Source: a virus
Virus record (IMG/VR): IMGVR_UViG_3300009175_001437
Coordinates: 1-20,274 of that record
Direction: 5' to 3' (one strand)
DNA length: 20,274 nucleotides
This document shows positions 1-5,551 of this stretch, piece by piece. How positions within the stretch are numbered: the stretch's first letter is position 1; each line of letters opens with the position of its first letter. Both the position numbers and the translations under genes were made by a program. The notes beneath the pieces were generated by a model. The model saw nothing but the letters and a program-made list of their open reading frames with translations. It was not told the DNA's origin and did no database searches.

Positions 1-41
1 GCCTTTGGGTCTTATTTGGGTATCAAGCTCACCCGGTTTGA

Positions 42-242
42 TTAGTAAATGATTAGTTCAGGGTAATTGTGTTCCAGTTCTTTGGGCATTTTGTAGTATA
101 ATTCGTTGTAACACTCGCCAAGTTCGAACAAAAGCGGATGGTCGCTCAGTGGATCATCAGATTCCAGGTATGGACCAAGTACCCATAACAGGGCATCCAT
201 TAAGCGCTGATATTCATCCATTGTCAATTCAACTGTATTCAT
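42..242 (-). CDS. Small acidic protein of unknown function (66 aa)
   Basis: I do not recognise this protein. It is short, rich in acidic and aromatic residues, and predicted to be soluble, with no signal peptide or membrane segment. It starts at ATG 242. A short upstream frame ending TTATGA overlaps this ATG, so translation could be coupled to a 10-codon leader (MSLKGMSIYL), although that leader is weak evidence. It follows the DUF6573 gene by about 60 nt in the same direction, and both genes carry the same 18-bp repeat 31 nt upstream of the ATG, which suggests shared control. It lies left of the late-operon terminator, so it belongs to a separate accessory or early module, not to the virion genes. 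Small acidic proteins of mobile elements are sometimes anti-restriction or DNA-mimic proteins, but nothing here proves that. Confidence 0.6.
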   Translation of the reverse strand: MNTVELTMDEYQRLMDALLWVLGPYLESDDPLSDHPLLFELGECYNELYYKMPKELEHNYPELIIY

Positions 243-272
243 AAGTAAATGCTCATGCCCTTGAGACTCATT

Positions 273-290
273 TTGGCATCTGGCACGCCT
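273..290 (-). repeat. 18-bp leader repeat, copy 1
   Basis: On the minus strand this reads AGGCGTGCCAGATGCCAA. It differs at one base from 773-790. Both copies end exactly 31 nt before an ATG (242 and 742). Possible roles are a regulatory leader element or a remnant of a duplicated gene junction. Confidence 0.6.
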
Positions 291-301
291 TTTTTGTTTG
301 A

Positions 302-742
302 TTAATCCTCGTTTGGTTTCATGATAAAAATGGCTGGTGACGGATCGTCAAAGTCCTGTGCCTGAATGACCGATTTGAGAGTCACTAAGCGCATACTGCG
401 GTTACCATCCAAGTCAGGATCCAGTTTCTCGTTTGGTTCCCAATCGCCTTTGTCAGCAAGCACCACATTCAGCTTATACATTAATGTTGACTGTGGACAT
501 ACGCGAGCGGCAAACATGAACATGAAAAGTATGTCCCAAAGCCGTCCATCCACGTCCTGTACGTTTTCAAAACCTTCCGGCAATTCCACATATTTATCCC
601 AAACAGCGCGGGTCAGGTAAACCGGATACTTGATACCAGCCTCTTTTGAAATCTTTTGATCGACACGGACTAAGAATCCATCTTCCACAGCCTGTTTGGT
701 GCTGTAAGTGTCAATTACTTCCCAATCTGAAAAATCACTCAT
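302..742 (-). CDS. DUF6573 family protein
   Basis: A 146-residue soluble protein. The pattern matches the DUF6573 family as I remember it: an N-terminal segment with W8 and 'IDTYSTKQAVEDGFLVRV', a central 'KYPVYLTRAVW', then 'GRLWDILFMFMFA', and a C-terminal end 'IFIMKPNED', equivalent to the usual family ending of hydrophobic residues followed by 'PNED'. The length is typical, so the gene looks complete. Members occur on plasmids, conjugative elements and phages, often near anti-restriction genes; the biochemical role is unknown. It lies beyond the late-operon terminator and is followed by the 66-residue gene. The start ATG at 742 is supported by the family's N-terminus beginning just ahead of the conserved tryptophan. 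The family assignment is from memory and was not checked by search. Confidence 0.8.
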   Translation of the reverse strand: MSDFSDWEVIDTYSTKQAVEDGFLVRVDQKISKEAGIKYPVYLTRAVWDKYVELPEGFENVQDVDGRLWDILFMFMFAARVCPQSTLMYKLNVVLADKGDWEPNEKLDPDLDGNRSMRLVTLKSVIQAQDFDDPSPAIFIMKPNED

Positions 743-772
743 TTTGTTTCACTGTTGCCCTACAGATTTTTA

Positions 773-790
773 TTGGCATCTGGCTCGCCT
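773..790 (-). repeat. 18-bp leader repeat, copy 2
   Basis: On the minus strand this reads AGGCGAGCCAGATGCCAA, matching copy 1 at 17 of 18 positions and sitting at the same 31-nt distance from the DUF6573 start codon. A weaker third copy may lie at 16-33 (minus strand GGTGAGCTTGATACCCAA), where it would precede a gene lying outside the window. Confidence 0.6.
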
Positions 791-1017
791 GTTAATTTGA
801 ACCCAACTCAGATTGAGCAGACCGGATTCTTGTCAATGGGCGAATGTCAGTTTTGAAGTGAAGCGAGAAAGTGACCGAGTGCAGAGCAAGCTTTTCATTT
901 CCCTTCAGGAAGGAGAAAAGCTCCCTTGACTTTTCCGGGATACGCAAATAACTTTGGTGAAAAATTGATAGAAGAAAAGCTCTCTATGTGATTTGTTAAA
1001 CCTAAAAACCAAAAGGA

Positions 1018-1059
1018 AAGAAAAGAAAAAACCCGAAAGCTACTGGTAGGTTTCGGGTT
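1018..1059 (-). terminator. Rho-independent terminator of the late operon
   Basis: On the minus strand a perfect 9-bp stem (AACCCGAAA with TTTCGGGTT, positions 1059-1051 and 1038-1030) encloses a 12-nt loop and is followed by TTTTTCTTTTC. It lies about 50 nt after the last lysis gene and ends the late transcription unit, separating it from the DUF6573 module. Confidence 0.9.
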
Positions 1060-1065
1060 CAAATT

Positions 1066-1089
1066 CAATCAACCAATCAATCAATCAAA
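1066..1089. repeat. AATC microsatellite
   Basis: About five or six tetranucleotide units (CAATCAACCAATCAATCAAT and on), with one interruption, between the last lysis gene and the terminator. Probably a slippage-generated spacer. Confidence 0.7.
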
Positions 1090-1108
1090 TTATAAGGGAA
1101 GAATTACC

Positions 1109-1423
1109 TCAGGGACTTTTAAGTTTCTCTTCCTCCTGCTGATTTCTCCTTTCTTGACGCAACTCACGTCTTGCGGCTCTTCGGGCAAGTCGTTTTTCTT
1201 TTCGGGTTGGGATCTGAGTAGGCAGGGAAATATCCTGCAAATTTCCATCACCTCTTTGTTTTAGTTTCCCGATTTGCTGGGTTTGCTCTGCCACAAATGT
1301 ATCAGCAGCAACATTTAGTACTGTTGGCTTTTCGATCAACTTAATGGCTGCAACCATTCCGGCAATGATTCCTGCAAAAAGCAGAGCCAGGTATTTCCAG
1401 ATATTTAAAAAGAATATTTTCAT
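1109..1423 (-). CDS. Membrane protein of lysis cassette, spanin-like candidate
   Basis: A 104-residue protein with one hydrophobic segment at about residues 8-30 (WKYLALLFAGIIAGMVAAI), then a polar region and a highly charged, Arg/Lys/Glu-rich C-terminal tail (about residues 73-102) that is probably helical. This layout, an N-terminal anchor plus a long charged helix, is compatible with an inner-membrane spanin, but there is no sequence match I can name and no embedded outer-membrane lipoprotein partner was seen. Its ATG overlaps the stop of the M15 peptidase gene (ATGA, 1420-1423), so the two are translationally coupled. It is the last gene before the strong terminator. Role in lysis is inferred from position only. 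Confidence 0.6.
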   Translation of the reverse strand: MKIFFLNIWKYLALLFAGIIAGMVAAIKLIEKPTVLNVAADTFVAEQTQQIGKLKQRGDGNLQDISLPTQIPTRKEKRLARRAARRELRQERRNQQEEEKLKSP

Positions 1424-1842
1424 GGCTGCACGATTAATAATTCATTACCTGACCAGTTTCTTACATCCGAATGCACCCAGCTGACATTATCCTCGACGCA
1501 AGTAATCCCAAGTTCGCGCCAATGCTCCCGGATGTATTGCCTGACTTCGGCTGCTGACACCGTGAATAGTTTGTCGGATGCCCTTCCATGTGCATGTTGA
1601 GAAGTGAAACTGAATAAAGTTGTTTCCGGAGTCCTGATTCCAGACCAGTTCCGGGTTCCTCCATCCCACCAGTTATTGATTGTGACTGGGCCAAACTGAT
1701 CCCTGAGCTTTTGATCAGCTGTGATCAGCCGTTTGTCCAATAGTCCAATAAGGATATGAGGGGTTGACTCAAATTTCAAATACAACTCTTTGGGAATGTA
1801 TTCATCCAAATTGAGGTTAGTCGAAAGTTTAATTCTTTGCAT
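1420..1842 (-). CDS. M15-family peptidase, probable endolysin
   Basis: A 140-residue protein with both signature motifs of zinc-dependent M15 (D,D- or L,D-) peptidases of the PF08291 type. SQHAHGRASD at residues 81-90 supplies His83 and Asp90, and SWVHSDVR at 121-128 supplies His124 as third zinc ligand; Glu117 is a candidate general base. These enzymes cut peptide cross-links of peptidoglycan. There is no signal peptide, as expected for an endolysin released by a holin. It overlaps the upstream holin-like gene by 14 nt and shares ATGA with the downstream membrane protein gene, forming a compact lysis cassette. It is a stand-alone catalytic domain without a wall-binding domain. The exact bond cleaved cannot be told from the sequence. 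Confidence 0.88.
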   Translation of the reverse strand: MQRIKLSTNLNLDEYIPKELYLKFESTPHILIGLLDKRLITADQKLRDQFGPVTINNWWDGGTRNWSGIRTPETTLFSFTSQHAHGRASDKLFTVSAAEVRQYIREHWRELGITCVEDNVSWVHSDVRNWSGNELLIVQP

Positions 1843-2029
1843 CTTTTTGCCTGATTTTGCGGATTGAAATAAAAATGGTCAGTATACCAACGATTAATGA
1901 AATAACAAAGGCGGCAGTTTGCAGCCAAAAAGTTATTTCATCCTGTATGGCTTTATCCAGGTGAAGCATCGAGCCAAACAGAAAGGTTGCGATTGTGCCA
2001 AAGGCACCAGCATTAGGAGTTTCTTTCAT
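1829..2029 (-). CDS. Holin-like small membrane protein
   Basis: A 66-residue protein with a strong hydrophobic segment at residues 34-56 (FWLQTAAFVISLIVGILTIF and on) followed by a basic, cytoplasmic-looking tail (IRKIRQKDAKN). An earlier, weaker hydrophobic stretch lies at about 10-22. Size, charge pattern and position directly before the M15 peptidase suit a phage holin, which forms pores in the inner membrane to trigger lysis. It is first in the lysis unit, immediately behind a late promoter whose predicted start point (about 2037) gives a leader of only some 8 nt, so the mRNA may be almost leaderless. No family could be named; the holin call is from topology and context. Confidence 0.7.
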   Translation of the reverse strand: MKETPNAGAFGTIATFLFGSMLHLDKAIQDEITFWLQTAAFVISLIVGILTIFISIRKIRQKDAKN

Positions 2030-2043
2030 TGCGTTTTTGATTT

Positions 2044-2080
2044 CAAACCTAGGTGAATGAGATATCCAACCAAAGGACAG
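2044..2080 (-). promoter_or_regulatory. Late promoter P5 (lysis unit)
   Basis: On the minus strand: CCTGTCCTTTG, then 19 nt, then TAGGTTTG. This is the best match of the five to the Bacteroidetes consensus (TTTG at -33 and TAnnTTTG at -7). The predicted start is about 2037, just upstream of the holin-like ATG at 2029. Confidence 0.85.
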
Positions 2081-2085
2081 GTTTA

Positions 2086-3987
2086 CTACACTTTGAACCC
2101 TTTTACCTGTGTAGTTCCAATCCTATCTATAAAGAGTTCGCAGCTCATTTCTTCAATCAGGAATTCACCCTCACGGGTCCGGTACTTACTGCAAATATTG
2201 TAGATCACATGCCGAAGCACATTAACCGGCAGATCGAAATCTCCAGAAACAGCCAGCCGGTTCGACCAGAAACGATTCCAGTTTTTCCAGTAAAGAGGGA
2301 GAATCCCGGTATCTGCTTTTTCATATTCGAAGCAGAAATTTGCATTTTGGACTCCACCGGAATTGTTAGCCTTATTAATCATCAGGCGTGGCGAAAAGGC
2401 CTGTGTTTTTGCCTTCCAGGTGTTCATGTTACCCTGTTGGTTAACCAGTGTGAGCTGATCGTTACCATAGCAGCTGGACCACGAAGTTTTGATTTCTTCC
2501 ACTTCTTCCCGGCCAAACTCGTGCCAGCCGTTTTGAAGGCCGATTGAGATCTCCTCCCAGCCTAACACATCGGTGGTGTCTGAGGCCATAGTCGATCCAT
2601 TAACTTTCTCCTGGGTAATCCATTTATACTGATAGAAAGTATTGTTCGAACTCATGAGCCGGATTTCACCTTCTACCGGACTTGCTATTGCCCATATTCC
2701 CGGCCAGTCGGCAACCGGAGCCTTGATATCTACTCTTCGGTCACTCAGATCATTAAAACGTTCAGAAAAAACCAGATCATTCGAGTCATGCTCCCTGCTA
2801 AATTTTAAGGCTACACTTTTTTGCTCCCCTATTTCCCATACACCTAAGAAATACTCATCCAGATCAATTGCGGGACCAGTTAATAGCTTTTCCCTGGAAA
2901 GGATATTAACGGTATTATCGGGTAAAAAGTGAAAGCAAACGTTGGTCAGGTTTTGGGTGGATAGGATCAAATCGCCAACCTTCATCTTTGGAAGGTGGTT
3001 TATGGGTGTGACAATATAGTCATAAGACCTAGAGTAACTGTACAGTTTCACCCCTACTGAATGAGGCATATTGACCAGTATTATATTTCCTGATTCACTG
3101 ATTCCGACAACCTGATCCTGATACAATAATTCTCCGGTTTGCAGGTACTGGGTCAGGGTGATGTCAAAATTGTTGTAAATACAAAGGTTCCGAAGCTGGG
3201 CATCTTCATTCAGAAAATTAATGCCGATATGAAAGTTGGTATCTTTCAAGGCCTCCCTTATCACATAGTTTAGGAAAAGGAAAGGAGTAACAACAGTCAC
3301 TTTACCCGAGTCATAAGTGTTGTGTTTCTCTGTCAAAACTTGTAAGTCTATCTGAGATTCTTCCATCTTGATGTAAGTTCCCAGAAACAGCTGATTGACC
3401 TTACAACCAGTTGTCTTATTAAACAGGTAGCTCATCACCTGCGTGTCATAAGTTTCTCCCGTTGCCTGTAATCCCTTACCTGGAACATTATCCCAAACAG
3501 TACGCTTGATGATTAATCCTTTATCGGTAAAAAAGCCGTGGTTCACAATCGGGAATGCACAATAACAATGCTGATCTGGATTGTAATTTGGACTGCCCAC
3601 CCAATCTATCTCCTGGGAGAATACCGGGATATCCAGCAGATCGCGCTGCTGTTCCAGTTCGCCCAGTACCCCGACCTGGTCAATCAGGGAGGCTTCGTAA
3701 CTGGTAGCTGAAGCATTGGTAATAGTAAGAGTCCCGGCCATGAGAAGCACACCACCAAAACGGATTTCAAAGCCCGGGAATTTCTGGTTGGAGTTTCTTC
3801 TGTATTTTGCAAAGCGCTCCACAAAGCCAAATAAGGCACGGGTGTATTCATTAATTTGAAAGGTAATCCCAAGACCAAAGCTTCCTGGTATCTTATCAAA
3901 AGCACAAACCGGACTTTTCCATGTCAATTGCATGGAAAAGTCCACAGTCAGAGGTATGTTATTTCCGTTTAGGGTAAGGGTCAACAT
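2086..3987 (-). CDS. Tail protein, possible baseplate or tail-tip component (633 aa)
   Basis: A 633-residue soluble, beta-rich protein starting 'MLTLTLNGNNIPLTVDFSMQ' and containing the block 'KIPGSFGLGITFQINEYTRA' near residues 32-51. I associate this N-terminal pattern with uncharacterised structural proteins of Bacteroidetes phages, but I cannot name a family. There is no signal peptide or membrane segment. It lies after the fibre genes and directly before the lysis cassette, with 50 nt to the preceding 154-residue gene. Size, composition and location favour a tail-tip, hub or baseplate part. An alternative is a minor appendage protein. The ATG at 3987 is the natural start. Confidence 0.6.
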   Translation of the reverse strand: MLTLTLNGNNIPLTVDFSMQLTWKSPVCAFDKIPGSFGLGITFQINEYTRALFGFVERFAKYRRNSNQKFPGFEIRFGGVLLMAGTLTITNASATSYEASLIDQVGVLGELEQQRDLLDIPVFSQEIDWVGSPNYNPDQHCYCAFPIVNHGFFTDKGLIIKRTVWDNVPGKGLQATGETYDTQVMSYLFNKTTGCKVNQLFLGTYIKMEESQIDLQVLTEKHNTYDSGKVTVVTPFLFLNYVIREALKDTNFHIGINFLNEDAQLRNLCIYNNFDITLTQYLQTGELLYQDQVVGISESGNIILVNMPHSVGVKLYSYSRSYDYIVTPINHLPKMKVGDLILSTQNLTNVCFHFLPDNTVNILSREKLLTGPAIDLDEYFLGVWEIGEQKSVALKFSREHDSNDLVFSERFNDLSDRRVDIKAPVADWPGIWAIASPVEGEIRLMSSNNTFYQYKWITQEKVNGSTMASDTTDVLGWEEISIGLQNGWHEFGREEVEEIKTSWSSCYGNDQLTLVNQQGNMNTWKAKTQAFSPRLMINKANNSGGVQNANFCFEYEKADTGILPLYWKNWNRFWSNRLAVSGDFDLPVNVLRHVIYNICSKYRTREGEFLIEEMSCELFIDRIGTTQVKGFKV

Positions 3988-4037
3988 AGTTCCAAATTCC
4001 AGGTTTCAAATTCCACGCAACTCTCACTCACCTTTAC

Positions 4038-4502
4038 CTAAACAAAATAGCTCAGCACTTCGCCGGTGGAGACATCTGTTGGTTTCTTTTCAAAGTCTTT
4101 TTCCTCAATCTTCTCGGTATGAAACTCCACCTCGATTTCTTCATTCTGAATGGCCTCGTACCTTTGGTTGTAATCCATGTTAGCTTTTGTCCAGGCAGCT
4201 GCTTTGGGCCATAAAAGAAGCACATGATTACCAATGGCCACGTCGTTGAGAACTTCTCCGTCTTTTAGCTCAAACTCCTTTGCCTTCTTTTGCTTGAGCT
4301 CACGAAACTCTTCGGCTAGTTCATCAATGTTTTCCGGTTTGCAGAATTTCAGGGCTTCTTCGGTCTTTTCCTGGATGCTTTTCAAGAGGCGAACATCACG
4401 GCCCAGGGTAATTGACTTTTTAAAGTCTTTGATCCCTTTCAGTTGTGATAAACCATTGGCGATAAGGATAACTTCCTTTCGCCTGATCGATAGTTTTTTC
4501 AT
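4038..4502 (-). CDS. Helical charged protein of unknown function (154 aa)
   Basis: A soluble, strongly charged protein (Lys/Glu rich), probably mostly alpha-helical, beginning 'MKKLSIRRKEVILIANGLSQ'. The opening is reminiscent of small helical phage proteins that sit near tail genes, but no family can be assigned with confidence. The central part (about residues 45-80) has coiled-coil-like heptad character. It follows the 92-residue gene by 14 nt and precedes the 633-residue tail protein, all in the unit expressed from late promoter P4. It may be an assembly factor or chaperone for the large downstream protein; this is inference from size and position. Confidence 0.6.
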   Translation of the reverse strand: MKKLSIRRKEVILIANGLSQLKGIKDFKKSITLGRDVRLLKSIQEKTEEALKFCKPENIDELAEEFRELKQKKAKEFELKDGEVLNDVAIGNHVLLLWPKAAAWTKANMDYNQRYEAIQNEEIEVEFHTEKIEEKDFEKKPTDVSTGEVLSYFV

Positions 4503-4516
4503 CTGGGTTCTTGCTA

Positions 4517-4795
4517 TTAAAGGGTTTCAATTTCAGAAAGAATGGCTTTGAGTTTGGTCGTTACTGCTGTAACAAGAGTTGTTGTAGCAGCAATCGATTC
4601 CACATTGTTGAAATTGACATTGTTACGCCCGCTCTGGCGGTCAATTGAGATACTTACCGATGAATCACCGTTTTCTGATATTGGAACATGACAGCTGATA
4701 TCGCTGTTGGATACTGATACATTGATGTTCTTTTCAGAAACAACACACACACCAGATAAGCTGTTTGGCGTGAAGGTTTTTAAGCTACTAAACAT
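4517..4795 (-). CDS. Small protein of unknown function (92 aa)
   Basis: First gene of the P4 unit. It is rich in Ser, Asn, Val and Thr, with a predicted beta-strand N-terminal two thirds (containing 'NINVSVSNSDISCHVPIS') and an amphipathic C-terminal helix ('LVTAVTTKLKAILSEIETL'). No signal peptide or membrane segment. I do not recognise it. It lies just after the fibre-tip gene and before the 154-residue gene, so a small structural or fibre-associated role is plausible. The start ATG 4795 lies about 24 nt from the predicted transcription start. The conspicuous late promoter in front of it supports a real gene. Confidence 0.6.
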   Translation of the reverse strand: MFSSLKTFTPNSLSGVCVVSEKNINVSVSNSDISCHVPISENGDSSVSISIDRQSGRNNVNFNNVESIAATTTLVTAVTTKLKAILSEIETL

Positions 4796-4825
4796 GATTT
4801 TTACTTTTTAGAATTAAACATGGAT

Positions 4826-4862
4826 CAAAAATGTGGCTTTACCTCAAGGGCAGAAAGGACAG
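4826..4862 (-). promoter_or_regulatory. Late promoter P4
   Basis: On the minus strand: CTGTCCTTTC, 19 nt, CATTTTTG (first base of TAnnTTTG replaced by C). The predicted start is near 4819, ahead of the ATG at 4795. The upstream box begins immediately at the stop codon of the FISUMP-like gene. Confidence 0.78.
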
Positions 4863-4864
4863 TA

Positions 4865-5551
4865 TTAAAAGGAACGGATTGCACGAACGTTACGGATAAA
4901 AGTGTACCTGCTTTCATTTGCTCCAGTCTGAACACCGGTTGATAAATTTTGAGTCCAGGCTTCTGATGCGCTATATTCTGTTGATGACCAGTAGGCAATC
5001 GTGCTGCCAAATCCCGCATTAATGGTCACCCTGTTCAGATACAGCTTGTTTAATTCATCTTTACTGGGAAGATACCAACCGGAATATCCACCTGAAGAAT
5101 AACTCGCACATAACTTTGCAGCATAGGTTCCTGCTCCATATTTGGTCGTAATTATGCTTGTGTTTGAACTTCCTGCTCCCATTACGGATGAAGTTCCCAA
5201 ATTCTGAGTGGTGGGTGAATTTTGCCAATATGTAGACCCCTGATCACTTGTTGCAACGATCAGTCCATGAGTTTGTCCGGCAACATAACCGGAATCCCCA
5301 CTTACAAAAATATAGGCGATTACGCCTCCCTGGTAACTGCTTCCTACTGCCAGAGCATTACTTACTAATTCATTCTGCGAAGGGCACCTGGTACTACCGG
5401 TTGTTGATCCGGATATCGTAACCTGGTACCTTGCCAAAATCTGTGTACAATCCATTGTTAAAAAATCATTGGTACCGGGAGTGATCCCTGATTTTGGGGT
5501 AAAGTTCAAACGCAAAAAATTCTCAGTTACTAATCTGTAATCACCTGCCAT
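4865..5551 (-). CDS. FISUMP/DUF1566 (C-type-lectin-like) fibre-tip protein
   Basis: A 228-residue protein whose C-terminal half carries the hallmarks of the FISUMP/DUF1566 (Lcl_C) fold: 'GGVIAYIF' at 75-82, 'HGLIVA' at 105-110 region (residues 95-100), 'GWYLPSKDELNKLYLN' at 158-173, 'YWSSTEY' at 187-193, 'AW' at 198-199 and the closing 'NVRAIRSF' at 221-228. This fold is a C-type-lectin-like binding domain and in other systems is a target of diversity-generating retroelements. Its ATG overlaps the stop of the 816-residue fibre gene by 11 nt, so the two are coupled, and it is probably a receptor-binding tip or adhesin mounted on the fibre. No reverse transcriptase or template repeat is in the window, so active diversification is not shown. 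Confidence 0.85.
   Translation of the reverse strand: MAGDYRLVTENFLRLNFTPKSGITPGTNDFLTMDCTQILARYQVTISGSTTGSTRCPSQNELVSNALAVGSSYQGGVIAYIFVSGDSGYVAGQTHGLIVATSDQGSTYWQNSPTTQNLGTSSVMGAGSSNTSIITTKYGAGTYAAKLCASYSSGGYSGWYLPSKDELNKLYLNRVTINAGFGSTIAYWSSTEYSASEAWTQNLSTGVQTGANESRYTFIRNVRAIRSF

Larger units (their letters stand above)
743..1108. other. Non-coding gap between accessory genes and lysis cassette
   Basis: No convincing gene was found. The gap holds the 18-bp repeat (773-790), the late-operon terminator (1018-1059) and an AATC microsatellite. The only minus-strand ATG frame noted is about 21 codons (near 898-833, beginning MKSLLCTRSL), without family resemblance. The motif GAAAAGCTC occurs twice (around 914 and 974) and inverted once around 890. 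The promoter of the DUF6573 gene must lie here or be shared, but I could not find a good TTTG/TAnnTTTG pair. Confidence 0.6.

Noticed and set aside
1066-1089. AATC repeats as a CRISPR or phase-variation tract
   Set aside because: The units are only 4 bp, outside any gene and behind the last stop codon, with no spacers; a neutral microsatellite is more likely.
743-1108. Template repeat of a diversity-generating retroelement in the non-coding gap
   Set aside because: No stretch resembling the end of the FISUMP gene (4865-5000) was found there, and no reverse transcriptase is encoded in the window.
3988-4037. GGAATTTG direct repeat as a sixth late promoter before the 633-aa gene
   Set aside because: It lacks the TGTCC box, and neither copy matches TAnnTTTG well.
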